NCBI GenBank assembly: GCA_003344405.1
Contig: NOWV01000039.1
Span: 310,001 to 374,000, forward strand
Length of the DNA stretch: 64,000 nucleotides
Source: Trichoplax sp. H2
Taxonomy: Eukaryota; Placozoa; Uniplacotomia; Trichoplacea
Direction: 5' to 3'
Shown: piece after piece, positions 1-11,943 of the stretch
Numbering within the stretch: position 1 is the first letter of the stretch
Layout of the letters: the number at the start of each line of letters is the position of its first letter
The notes under the pieces: model-generated
Database searches by the model: none
What the model saw: only the letters and a program-made list of their open reading frames with translations
What the model was told of the DNA's origin: nothing
Program-made: the position numbers and the translations under genes

Positions 1-390
1 CTTGAAATTAGGTCCTTCCCAACTTTGTTATGCTGTATCAGTGTTAAGTCAAAAAATTTGAACGACCGAAATGTAGTGTTCACAGCAGGTATGCTTGAAT
101 TCTTCAACAACATTGTGGTACGTGACACCAAAAGTAGCTATGGTTGCAGTTGAATTTTTTTTTTTTGCAAGCTTGTGCATTTCTAGTACAGTCCGCCGAT
201 GTCGAGAATGTGCCTTGGGTCAAGTGTAAGGTATGATTGATCCTATTTCAAGATGGCTTACCTATCGCTGAGATGGTGGAAGGTGGGTGATTTTCAAGGA
301 GGAATGGAGTAGGTACAAGATTTCCTAACTGCCAATTGGAGCGAATAACATCGACTTTTATGACGGTATAGTACTGCTTACTGCGGAACT
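1..390. other. Left-edge non-coding DNA
   Basis: I see no exon with homology to a known family on either strand. The stretch lies outside the repeat that begins near 391. It could be an intron or flank of a gene beyond the left edge. Confidence 0.4.
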
Positions 391-1098
391 GTACTTACTG
401 TAGGTCTTACTGAAAAGAGCATTTAGGTGCTGTTGCATCAACAGTGTGGAACAAAGGTACGGTGACTACTTGCCCAGTGTCACTTCTTGGACGGCTGAGC
501 TACAGTGCGATTGATACAGTACAGTACAGTATGTACTGTACACTGTACACAGTACGGGATTTTGACAAAATTGAAAGCCCCTGTACTTACTTACTGTAGG
601 TCTTACTGAAAAGAGCATTTTTTAGGTGCTGTTGCATCAACAGTGTCTTGGACGGCTGAGCTACAGTGCGATTGATACAGTACAGTATAGTATGTACTGT
701 ATACTGTACACTGTACGGGATTTTGACAAAATTGAAAGCCAGGCCGTGGTACTCCAGTATACCATACTACAGTACTGTACAGTACTGTACAGTATATAGT
801 TCTAGAAGTTCATCGTCGAGCCTACACTTAAACAAAATTGAAAGCCAGGCCGTAGTACTCAGTACAGTACAGTATACTGTGTACATGTAGTTGTAGAACT
901 TCATACTTCATAGTCGAGTTTACTGCTACAGAGTGCTTAAAAACTCGATGATTACCCCAGTATACACAATACACATATCATACACTTCTTCAATTACTCA
1001 ATCATTCATTAAAGTGCCCTGTCCAAAAGGGCATGAATCTACTACTACAGAGTGCTTAAAAACTCGATGATTACCCCAGTATACACAATACACATATC
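391..1098. repeat. Large direct repeat, copy 1 (left of assembly gap)
   Basis: This ~700-bp block is repeated almost in full from 1119 onward, in the same order and orientation. It opens with TACTTACTGTAGGTCTTACT. Inside it a shorter unit, TTACTGAAAAGAGCATT through GATTTTGACAAAATTGAAAGC, occurs twice, near 408-575 and 602-738. It is rich in GTACTGTAC and CAGTACAGTA palindromes. It ends in a 119-bp tandem repeat cut by the run of Ns. Confidence 0.85.
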
Positions 1099-1118
1099 NN
1101 NNNNNNNNNNNNNNNNNN
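1099..1118. other. Assembly gap (20 N)
   Basis: Exactly twenty N bases. The sequence to the right restarts at the beginning of the repeat seen at 391, and the sequence to the left stops inside a 119-bp tandem repeat. The gap therefore sits in a repeat array and the true copy number is unknown. Confidence 0.98.
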
Positions 1119-1642
1119 TACTTACTGTAGGTCTTACTGAAAAGAGCATTTAGGTGCTGTTGCATCAACAGTGTGGAACAAAGGTACGGTGACTACTTGC
1201 CCAGTGTCACTTCTTGGACGGCTGAGCTACAGTGCGATTGATACAGTACAGTACAGTACTGTATGTACTGTACACTGTACACAATACGGGATTTTGACAA
1301 AATTGAAAGCCCCTGTACCTACTTACTGTGTAGGTCTTACTGAAAAGAGCATTTAGGTGCTGTTGCATCAACAGTGTCTTGGACGGCTGAGCTACAGTGC
1401 GATTGATACAGTACAGTACAGTATGTACTGTATACTGTACACTGTACGGGATTTTGACAAAATTGAAAGCCAGGCCGTGGTACTACAGTATACCATACTA
1501 CTGTACTGTACTGTATATAGTTCTAGAAGTTCATCGTCGAGCCTACACTGAAACAAAATTGAAAGCCAGGCCGTAGTACTACAGTACAGTACAGTACAGT
1601 ATACTGTGTACATGTAGTTGTAGAACTTCATAGTCGAGGTTA
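1119..1642. repeat. Large direct repeat, copy 2 (right of assembly gap)
   Basis: Near-identical second copy of 391-922, with scattered substitutions and small indels in the GTAC-rich parts. It runs on into the longer version of the 119-bp array. It could be a true tandem duplication or two haplotypes placed in series. Confidence 0.85.
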
Positions 1643-1992
1643 CTGCTACAGAGTGCTTAAAAACTCGATGATTACCCCAGTATACACAATACACATATCA
1701 TACACTTCTTCAATTACTCAATCATTCATTAAAGTGCCCTGTCCAAAAGGACATGAATCTACTGCTACAGAGTGCTTAAAAACTCGATGATTACCCCAGT
1801 ATACACAATACACATATCATACACTTCTTCAACTACTCAACCATTCATTAAAGTGCCCTGTCTAAAAGGGCATGAGTCTACTACTACAGAGTGCTTAAAA
1901 ACTCGATGATTACCCCAGTATACACAATACACATATCATACACTTCTTCAACTACTCAACCATTCGTTAAAGTACCCTGTCTAAAAGGACAT
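1643..1992. repeat. 119-bp tandem repeat array
   Basis: Three consecutive copies start at about 1643, 1762 and 1881, each opening CTACAGAGTGCTTAAAAACT and ending near AAAAGGRCAT. Two earlier copies, at 923 and 1042, lie left of the gap. The period is 119 bp between every adjacent pair. The copies differ by only a few substitutions. Confidence 0.9.
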
Positions 1993-2411
1993 CAACCCTA
2001 ACTAGAAAGAAATGATGCCATCTTGACCACATTTCATACGGAATAACAGGGCTAGCTTACAGTGTGAATTGACGATGAATGAAACGATAGACTGTCGGTC
2101 TAGTCTTGCCAGCCAAGAGCTGTAATAACGGTACTCTGATGGCGGTAATACCACTAAGTGCTACACCAGTCACTTGGACGCGGAGTCACTCTGCCTACGA
2201 CACAGTAGCAGACATTGTGACTCGTAGCGCAGTCGTGCGTAGTGTCGCTTCACCACAAAATGAATGTCATTCGACTGCTGTTACGCTACCGTCAATGTCT
2301 TACTATTGTCATTCGACACGATCAACACCGACTCAGCACTCAGCAGTCAACACCGGACTGTACAGTGTACAGTGTAGAGTACTGTAGTCGACAGTGACCT
2401 CATAGCTTCAC
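1993..2411. other. PLAA upstream region
   Basis: No coding signal is convincing here; the open frame at 2106-2387 (+) has low-complexity composition and no recognisable domain. At 2357-2387 the DNA carries overlapping TGTACAGTGTACAGT and AGTACTGT dyads, like those upstream of other genes in this window. Confidence 0.4.
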
Positions 2412-2419
2412 ACCACTAC

Positions 2420-2428
2420 TATATAAAG
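2420..2428 (+). promoter_or_regulatory. Possible TATA box of PLAA
   Basis: The sequence TATATAAAG lies 84 bp upstream of the PLAA start codon, with no ATG between. Position and sequence fit a TATA element. This is inference; no transcript start is known here. Confidence 0.4.
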
Positions 2429-2511
2429 TGAAGCTACGCCACACAAAGACAACGTCAGTGCCCAGTCGACAAATTTGACAGAAAATCACCGAGCAGCAAG
2501 ACGCAGAAAAA

Positions 2512-5500
2512 ATGGATTCAAAGAACCAATTTCGCTTAAGTGCAGTCCTCTCTGGCCACGAATCGGATATACGTTCTATTTGTCAATCACCTCAAGCGGG
2601 TGTTATTACAGCATCCAGAGATAAATTAGCCAAATTATGGTATCCTGATCAACAGGGAATTTATCACCAGTCAATGACCTACGTTGGACATCAAGACTAC
2701 ATCAATTCGATGTGCGTCATGCCACCTAGTAGCGATTATCCTGATGGTAAGATTGAAATTGGACGATGATTCCATCCATAACCTCTCTGCTTAGGATAAA
2801 TAGTAGCTAGTTTAAGCTCAGAAGTAGCATTTAATGGATTCATTATGACAGTTGTTGGTCGTAAATGACGCTAAATAGATCTAGGCTTGATGGGCAAAGC
2901 CTTGTGTCATTTCCACGAGCTGCCACAATCGTTTTGAAACATCATTTACACTAGGGTCGACATACAGTATCCAACTCACGCAATAGACAGTAGTATCACG
3001 TAGTAGCCAAGAACTAAATGGAGACGATAGTCGTTACAGGAACCTAACTTGCCCCTCGTACAGTTACTACAACAAATTGTACTATTGAATTGTTCTGTTA
3101 TAAATATCATCCCATGGATACAATCGTAGCGTAAGGGAGAAGCCATCGTTGACCTAATTTCAACAGTTTGCGATGATTTCTTAGTTCTATTTCTGATTGA
3201 CTTCAAACTCATTCAAAGGTAGTGTAGCGTTGTATAACGTTCTCATGAAAGATAGACAGAATGAGGAGTGAAAGCTTTTCACTGAGATCATGACTTGTTG
3301 ATAATCATAATTTCTCAATATTGTACTGTAATAATCCAATACGATAAATTCAATTCATGACAAATAACCAATATCAAAAAGCCAATGTCTACAATCATAG
3401 CATCTATGACGGTATGCTTAGCATTGATTGACATTGCAAAGGGACCTAGAATACCAAGTTCAATAGAATACAGCATACGAGGACTCATATGTAGCGCACT
3501 AGATGCAATTTATGCAGAAATCATGATCAACAGGCATCACTGTTGATGTGAATAGTTAACTTACAGTAGAATGAAATATTTAGAATTGTTGTGGTAGAGG
3601 ACATGCAATTAATTTCAACACTTTATTTACTGTAAATCGTTCTAAACACAAACTATTGTAGGAGTAGCAATATCCATGTTGATCCAAAACGATCGCTATA
3701 GCAAATGCAATAGTAGTGTTCACAGCTTTACTTTTTCATCCTAGCATAATAATCGTTACTCGATTGGATGAATAAACTCTTACTCTATGCTGTAAAGTAT
3801 ACAGTATCGTATAGGAACAGTTCAAGTTACTCGGTAGACAAAGCGCTAATGTCAATAATGATCATTTAATATGTATTACCTTGGGCAGATATTCAAATTC
3901 AAAGATGACTGTCATTCGTGCAGATATTAGATGAATTAAAACTATACAAAACGTTTTGACTTTGTAATGCAAGAAAGTAAATTACTGTAGATAGCACGCA
4001 CCAGTACAGTATATATCTTCAACTCGTACTAGTGCCATTGCTACCTAATTCCGCGATTAAACGATCACGCTCATATTTCACTGCTAGCTGATAGTACCGT
4101 TTCCTAATTATGCAGTCGATTCTTCAATACGTTAGGCTTATGATGACTTTTGAATTCTTCTATTTCGTTCGATGGAGTAATCCACCAAGCAGAAATTACT
4201 AATCACTGATGTCATTGGAGCTTTATCGCCGTTGAATTACTTTCTTTTGATTGCATAAACAGTTGTACAGAAGGATGCCATTCTTACAATTTATGGGAAG
4301 ATTATAAACACTTAATTTTAATTAGTAACTGAATTGTGCACTTATTTATATATGCATGCACATTGCACACACCACGAGCGTAATACTGCAACAATATCTC
4401 ACTTAAATGAGTAAAATACTGTATTTTGCATCCATTATGTGTATACATTTGTTGCTATAAAAATAAAACAATCGATTGTAAATGACTACAGGCAAATTGT
4501 TACTACGTAATTACGTACTGACATCATCATGGTATCACTTAAATATTGCTAAATTAAAATAATATATTGATAAATCGTACATTACTATAGATCCAAATTG
4601 CATAAAGCAATTAATCTTAAATTCAAATAAATTTATGTTACAAAAGTTAATAGCTAAATACTAACTTAAACTGCTTACGAATTATTTCTATGCAATATTG
4701 TTCCCATATCATTATTGAATCATAAAAAAAGTTAGGTTACAAAGATTCTGTATTGACATATGAAAAACCACAGATCAAGAACATTTACCTTAAGAGTAGT
4801 TCAATTTAAGTTGATCCATAGAAGTTATTAATACGTAGATACGGGTATTCAATGACTGAATTCAAATTGTTAGTATGTAATTTCATTCTCATGCCATCAT
4901 AGTATTATTGTATTATTGAAATATTGGACGTATAACACATAAAAGATTCTTAATAAAAAGTAGATTAAAATCGTCCAGCATCATTTCAATTAAGTTAGTC
5001 TGTAAAAGTAAAGATACTAACAGCAAAGTGAATAATTAGTGTGCAATCTTTCGTCCTCATATCATGATAACACAGTATCGCTTGAAACTTGGTACAGTAT
5101 ATAAAGTGATTTGATATGCTAGTAAAACTAATCGAATAATACACAAGACTGGTTCAATTATATACTGTATATAGAATGTAATCGACAAAGTTAATGATTA
5201 AATACGAATGCAACATGACATATAATACTGTGCTCTTCTAAAACCTGCATATTTTTAACTTACACATGTATCGTAATGATTATTTTCCGGAATAGGAGTT
5301 ATCTTTACTGGTGGACATGACAATCTAATTCTTGGATTTTTACCAAATAAAACAGGTGTCGATTGATTGATCATTCAATTAATTTATAGTCAATTATGCA
5401 ATCGTTTTTAGTAGCAATTGATAAATATCGTCGTAGCTAATTTATTTCTGTTTGTAAGCAGATATCAATCATAATATTTCTACCGTTGTTTTGTACATGT

Positions 5501-8500
5501 AATAACTTTATCTAAAACTACCGTGCAATGATAGTACAAGCATAGAATTAGTACTGTTTAAGTGTTCCTTTCGATGCAAGAATTTAATAATTAATAGTTA
5601 TAGTTTAGTATAGAAATTAGCTATAGGTGGAATAGATTCCAATAAAATAATTACGCATTAAAGATTTAGTCTTATTAATAATTGATTTTGACTGTGCGAA
5701 ATTTTTTATCGATTAATTGTATGTATCAATCGTATTGCTTTATGATTAATTAATATCAGAACCTGAACTACGACTAGAAGGTCATTCTAACGTAATCTCG
5801 GCTCTATCTCCGGGTAAATTTGGCACCTTGCTGTCTGGCTCTTGGGATGGGTATTACATAAAATTGCTCTTAGATAACTTAATATGATGATTGGTATAGA
5901 ATTAGGCTTACTTAGCTAGCCTAAAACTAGTAAACAAAATCAACATTGCTATCCTAAATTTACAATTATAGTATGGTGTAACGATAAATTTTAAGATTTA
6001 AGCATGAATTAAAAATTTATAGAACAGCACGAGTTTGGTTGAAATCTAAATCAGTAATGGTCCTCCAAGAACACGAAGGAAGTGTCTTAGCTGTTAGCTT
6101 TATGTCTAGTCAAGGAATTATGATTACAGGTAAGGGTAACGTCCTTGTAGGACTAGTTTTATAACTGTTCTGTACTACAATTTTAGCTCGTAAACCGTCT
6201 TGATAGGTAAATATATTTAATTTTACAACTACTGTATGCTTTATACTTTGTGCCACTTGAATACATATTTAAATAAAAATATCTAGTTCATGATTTACTA
6301 CCTCTATCATTGATTGGTCCTGTCACGTAATGGCATTTCTATCGCATGTTACAGGTTCGTCAGATAAGAGTATTAAAGTCTGGAGAGGTGGAAATTGTGA
6401 ACGTACCTTAACTGGGCACACAGATTGTGTTCGCGCACTTTGTGTCTGTTCTGATGTTGATATTTTATCGTGTGGCAACGATTGGTATGTTGCAAAATAT
6501 TGATTTATAAGGGTATTACGATTTATCTATTCTCGTAAAAGTTATGCAACTACTTTTACTCAACTTGTAGCACAATTCGAAAATGGAATGTATTAACTGG
6601 ACAGTGTCAACAAACTTTCCATGGTCACAGTAGTTTTATCTATGGGTACGGTGAATGACTGATATGTCTTACTATAACGATTGTTATAGCAATGGCCCTT
6701 TGTCATAGTAGTAATTTATTTGCTCTATATTCACAGAATTTGTATGTATCCTGGTAAAACAGTAGACTTTGTTTCATGCGGTGAAGATAGATCTCTCCGA
6801 ATGTGGAAAGGTAAAGAATAGCATGTATTTTACTGCAATCTTTTTATAGGTGGTGCGTTAAAAAGACTGATTTATTTACTGTTGCGGTTCAGATGATAAA
6901 CTAATCCAAACAATCACGCACCCTGCCCAATCTGTTTGGACTGTATCATGTTTAAGTAATGGAGATATCATAACTGGAACAAGGTGAGCTATCGTCAATA
7001 TGATAGCTGACTACGAGTTATAAATACAGCAGTGCATTGATATGTACATCGACTATGAAAGTTTAGACTTTATAATGCGAGGTAGTAATGAAATCATTAA
7101 TAATTCTTTTGTAAATATCTGTTCAGTGATGGATTAGCTAGGATTTTTACAATGGACGTAACACGATTAGCGTCAGATGAACAATTGAAAGTGAGTTTAT
7201 TGTTGCTGAATTTCAGGGTATAATTGTAATCTTAAGATATGCACAGTAGCTTTAACATCATTTCTTTATTGTTTTAATGATGAAATAAGAATTTTTCTAA
7301 GCAAGAATCATTGTTCACAATCAACGCCTCAAAGTAAGTAATTTGAAATACAGTATTACCTACTAAATCTAGCGATATTGCTTTATTGCATCTAAATTAG
7401 ATATTCAGTTAACAATTTTACTATTATTTATCATGTGCTACAAATTGAAAGTGTGTTGTTTATAATATTTCAATATTCTCATTGTAGTCCAAAAGGAAAA
7501 AATGTAAACATTAGCGAATTGCCAGGCATTGAAGCGATAGGAATCCCTGGTTAGCCAGCAAAATCGATAATACATTCCTATATTGCAAAGATCCCAAAGT
7601 GCTAATTACAGTAACTTGAATTAGAATTTTAAATTTTGGCTTAATTTTATTTTTTAGGCAAAAAGGATGGTCAAGTTAAAATGTTTCGTAACGGTGATGT
7701 CGCTGAAGCTTATCAAGTATTGTACTATCTCTAATATTATCATTTATAATTATAATTAATATAGCACTCATAATATTTACATAGCATTGAAGCCGTTCTA
7801 CTCGTAATGTATGATTGACATAAATTCAACTTCTTTTTTACCGGTATCTCATTTACTGTTTAGTGGAGCGCCGATTCTCAGCTTTGGGAAAGGGTAAATA
7901 AGATTACAAGTTTTATCTTCCAGTTGTGCTGTAATTGATCCACTTGACCCACACTATGCCTATTATTTTCCAATGTAACTCTTATCAGGTTGGCGAAGTT
8001 CTAAGCTCATCTAATAAAGAAACATATGAAGGAAAGGTATGTGTAATTGACTCAAACCTTTGCTGTATGTATTCAGTAGAAATACTATAAAATTGAGGCG
8101 TCCTGAGAACTTACTCTTATACTTACGTATAAAGGAATACGACCACGTATTCTCTGTAGATGTTGAAGAAGGAAAACCGCACAAGAAGTTACCGTATAAT
8201 TTATCTGGTAACATATCAAATTATACGTTACTATATGATGTCATTATAATAAATCTACGTTTTTTTGGATGTCTTCTGATATTGCTTGATTATGGACAAC
8301 TGTAGAGGATCCATGGTACGCCGCTCAGAGATTTATTGACAAAGAAAGTCTCCCACAGGTGTATTTAGACCAGGTACGTATTTTGCACAAATTCAGTAGT
8401 TATGATTAAATATTATCAATGCATTTTTAAGATAATAGAATAATAATTGCCAGGCCATAATTTTGTGTTGCGTAATCTACAGGTAGCGAAATTCATAATC

Positions 8501-11500
8501 GATAACACAAAAGGTCAAGCATTAGCTTCAAGTGTACCGACCAGCAATGAATACAGTGATCCTTTTACAGGTTCGTACGATGGTACTGTAGTACTTAATT
8601 CAATGTAAAGAAATTCAAAAATTTAAAAGCGAATATCACATATATTTTTCGTTTTCTTTAAATAAAGGTGGATCTCGCTATGTTCCTGGGCGTCAAATCG
8701 AGCAGTCCTCTAATGCTGCTTCCGATCCCTTCACAGGTATTACTATAAGAAATCATGTTAGCGATTCTGAAATATGAGCTGTTCTTCCAAGTTATCAATA
8801 TTTAACTATAGCGTTGTATTATTATAGGTACTTCACGATATATTCCCGGACAACAATCAAATCAAGATGCAGGCAGTGGATCTGATCCTTTTACAGGTAA
8901 CAGGCCAGTAGTCGTGAATAGATTTTTTACACAGTTAGTGGAATACGCAAATAATATCAGTTTGAAATTTTATTCTATGTAATACCATCATTTTACTGGA
9001 AAGAAACTTTTCTGACATTATCAACTATTTGCATAATATGGTTATCTAACGTAATATCTTTTCTTATTCTTCAATATATCAATGAATGAATATTTGGCAC
9101 CTTCTGCTGTTTAGGCGAAAATCGTTATGTACCAAATCAATCACGTTCGGTTAGATTGCACCGTATATATTACGCTAGCAATTAAATACTTACGTTTAGT
9201 TTTGATTATATGTTGTGCTACATCTGGTATGGTATCTTAACGTCGACATGCTATATGTTGCTAATATGTCTTTTACAATTCTGGTTAATATTAATTCTAG
9301 CAGGTAAAGCCGAACAGTACTGTATTTAAATATTTTCCCAAGGTATATTAAGATAGTTTCATTCATGGCTTTTTACTGCCTTTGTAACAACAATTGCAAT
9401 TAGGAATATGTAGAGTATGATCACTTATATTTTCCATCCGTTTTATGCTAATCTAGACGTCACATCTACTCTTTGATGGTATAAACGTTACTGGCCTTTT
9501 AAGTAAATTAAACTCTTTCAATGCTTCGGTACCTGCGGTAAGTGAATCAGTCAAACAATTACTTGATTCCACAGAACCCAATAATATAGTACCGGTAGCA
9601 AGAGTTATGATGCATATTGCCTATATGTATTTTGTATCATTTTGCTTACTGATATATACAAAATGTAACACAATCCCCTCTAATACCGTTAGAATCATCA
9701 GTTAACGAATGAACAATTATTGCAGCTTACAGGTAACTGTAAATCCAAACCTAACTTTTCAATTAGTTATTAATATACCTCCTATCTATACAATACAATG
9801 GCAGAGAGTGTAAATTTTGCCTGCAGACCTGAAAACTATAATCAGCGGCAATTGGATATAAAAGAGCTGGATATTCTAGCAAAAGTGCTAGACTGGCCGG
9901 AAGATTTCGTGTTTCCAGGTATCCTTAGTCTTACGATATTTATTTAAAATGAATTCTATTCATGACCATGAAATTATTCTAGCGTCTGTTATTGGCCAGA
10001 AAATGTCTGAACAAATTTCTTGTATACAAACCATTTGATTATACCTTAGGACTTGATATCTTGAGACTATATATTCGTCATCCACAAGTCAATACATACT
10101 TCACAGCGACAGATAGGGGTGCAGATTTTATTACTTCCTTATTACATTTTCTAAGGTAGGCTATCACGTTTCTTAAAGTTACTATAAATGTTATTGATTA
10201 ATTTTGTTAAAGCAGGCAATTTGTTACTTTTAATCAGTTTTAACCGTATAATAATCCAGATTTCGCATGTTGCTAATAATCTTCTACTTATGTTGTACCC
10301 AGAGATTCATCCAAGATTAATAACTGCTTATTGGCATTGCGAGTTTTGGCTAATGTTTTTAGCAATCCATCTGGTGCTAATTTGATGGTAATTTGCTGCG
10401 ACGATGTAAGCATATTTTGATACAACTAATAACTTTCTAGGTCTAAACTACACGAAAATTATTGCCGTACTAAAGTTTATAAGCTCGTATACATTTATTG
10501 CTTTATACTTTAAATGTTTATAGATTTTGAAAGGGCTTGTCGACCTACATAGTAGTGACAATAAGAACGTCAGAATTGCCATATCTACAATTTTATTAAA
10601 GTAAGAACCTAATTCCCTAGGAAAAGTCAATATCCGATTCGTATTCAAGTTAAGAATACTATATTTTTTGTGAATCATTTAGCTACGGCGTTAGCTTACA
10701 AGGCCTACAAGAACCGGACGCGAAATCAGTTTGCTTGAATTTATTATCTTTGGTAATCTTTTGAATTACTTGGATCAACAGAAGCTAACAATTTGACTCA
10801 CTTGTTCAATAGAACTTGCTTTTTACTTGTCCTTATTATCTAAATAGATACTGGCTACTGAAGTTCAACCAGAATCCGTATTTCGAGCTATGGTAGCTAC
10901 TGGAACAATAGTAAGATAGCTGGCTTGATGTTGATAGTCTGTAGATAAATATATTTGTAAATATTGCAGTGAAAATTTCCATCGCTATGCAGTGGTGTAA
11001 AAAAAGATTGTGTAACACTAAAATTTTTTCTTGGATTGTAATGATTAGTGTTTCAATAATATCGAAATGACCCAGCTAGCGCGAACTTTAGGATTTGATG
11101 ACTATTTTATAAGACTAAGTAAAACTTCAGAGCCAGAAAAGGTTAGCACTTTTGCTACTTGTTTTGTGTACAAAATAATGACTTCATAATCACGATCAAT
11201 TTTACTACGAATTTTTATAGATTGGAGAGTGTGCGTCACAACTGTTGCAGATTGTTCAATAATGTAAAAACTTTAATATCCGTTGCTACATGTTTGCAAA
11301 ACCGATCTACTATATTTAAATACGAGTTTTATATGATCTTGATATTAATTAAAGTCGAAGATTTCTTGAGCCTATAACAGTTTAAATTGTAGAACAGGTA
11401 TTATCTGTAAAATCGTGATGGTTTGTTATTTAACTAGTGAAAGATGATAAAAGAGGTAAATACTCGTATGGTAAATTAATTGCCAAGAATTTTAAATATA

Positions 11501-11895
11501 CGATAAGGGGTTGATGTTCTATGATGTTCTGTGTATTAAAACTACGAAACATCAATCCTTTCGTACAAAATGTATTCGCGATTATTGATGAAATTAATCT
11601 CGCTCGAAATCTTGACTAAAACAATGGCTTTAAGATTTAGTATTGATTATTCAAGTACAAGATCTTTGTTGATTACTGAAAGTAAATTCATGTAATAAAA
11701 CAATTTCAAACCTGAAGACATGTTAATAATTTATTGTGATTTGAGCCAACAATTTTATCTAATGCATGCTCACATAACACGAAATACGCACACATAATTA
11801 TAACACTGGCATACTCTACTATATTTTCATATTAGTTCAATTTTATTTTGCAGCCTTCGCATATATCTGAATTTCTGAGGGAAAATATGACATAA
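2512..11895 (+). CDS. PLAA: Phospholipase A2-activating protein (Ufd3/Doa1 family), 30 exons
   Basis: Ubiquitin-binding adaptor of the p97/VCP ATPase, acting in ubiquitin-dependent turnover and endolysosomal sorting (family knowledge). Exons: 2512-2746, 5296-5355, 5760-5850, 6023-6129, 6355-6484, 6571-6645, 6737-6810, 6893-6983, 7127-7190, 7290-7333, 7488-7549, 7658-7716, 7864-7893, 7989-8036, 8135-8207, 8306-8373, 8483-8570, 8668-8736, 8828-8896, 9115-9149, 9457-9594, 9726-9732, 9805-9918, 10050-10155, 10303-10405, 10524-10600, 10683-10752, 10848-10910, 11049-11141, 11854-11895. All have GT/AG ends and consistent phase, giving 794 residues, close to the vertebrate length as I recall it. Residues 1-309 are WD40 repeats, ~350-455 the PFU domain ([14 protein letters not shown]), ~462-510 three DPFTG motifs, ~570-794 the PUL domain ([15 protein letters not shown]...SEFL). 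Least certain are the 3' end of exon 21 and the 7-nt exon 22. Confidence 0.95.
2747..5295 (+). other. Long first intron of PLAA
   Basis: At 2.5 kb this is by far the longest PLAA intron; most others are 60-400 bp. It starts GTAAGA and ends ATAG. I found no exon, RNA gene or clear tandem repeat inside. First-intron length of this kind often reflects regulatory content, but nothing specific is visible. Confidence 0.6.
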
Positions 11896-11943
11896 AACGT
11901 ACTTCAAGATAGAGAATATTTATGCTAGTAGATTACAAGCAAC

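Noticed and set aside
666-1694. Several open frames of 60-100 codons in the left-edge repeats
   Set aside because: They are translations of GTACTGTAC repeats (Tyr/Cys/Val-rich) and occur on both strands.
1643-1992. CRISPR-like regular repeat
   Set aside because: The 119-bp units are contiguous with no unique spacers, and the genome is eukaryotic.
2106-2387. 93-codon open frame upstream of PLAA
   Set aside because: Ser/Thr-rich low-complexity translation with no family signature; it ends in the GTAC dyad region and lies in the PLAA promoter.
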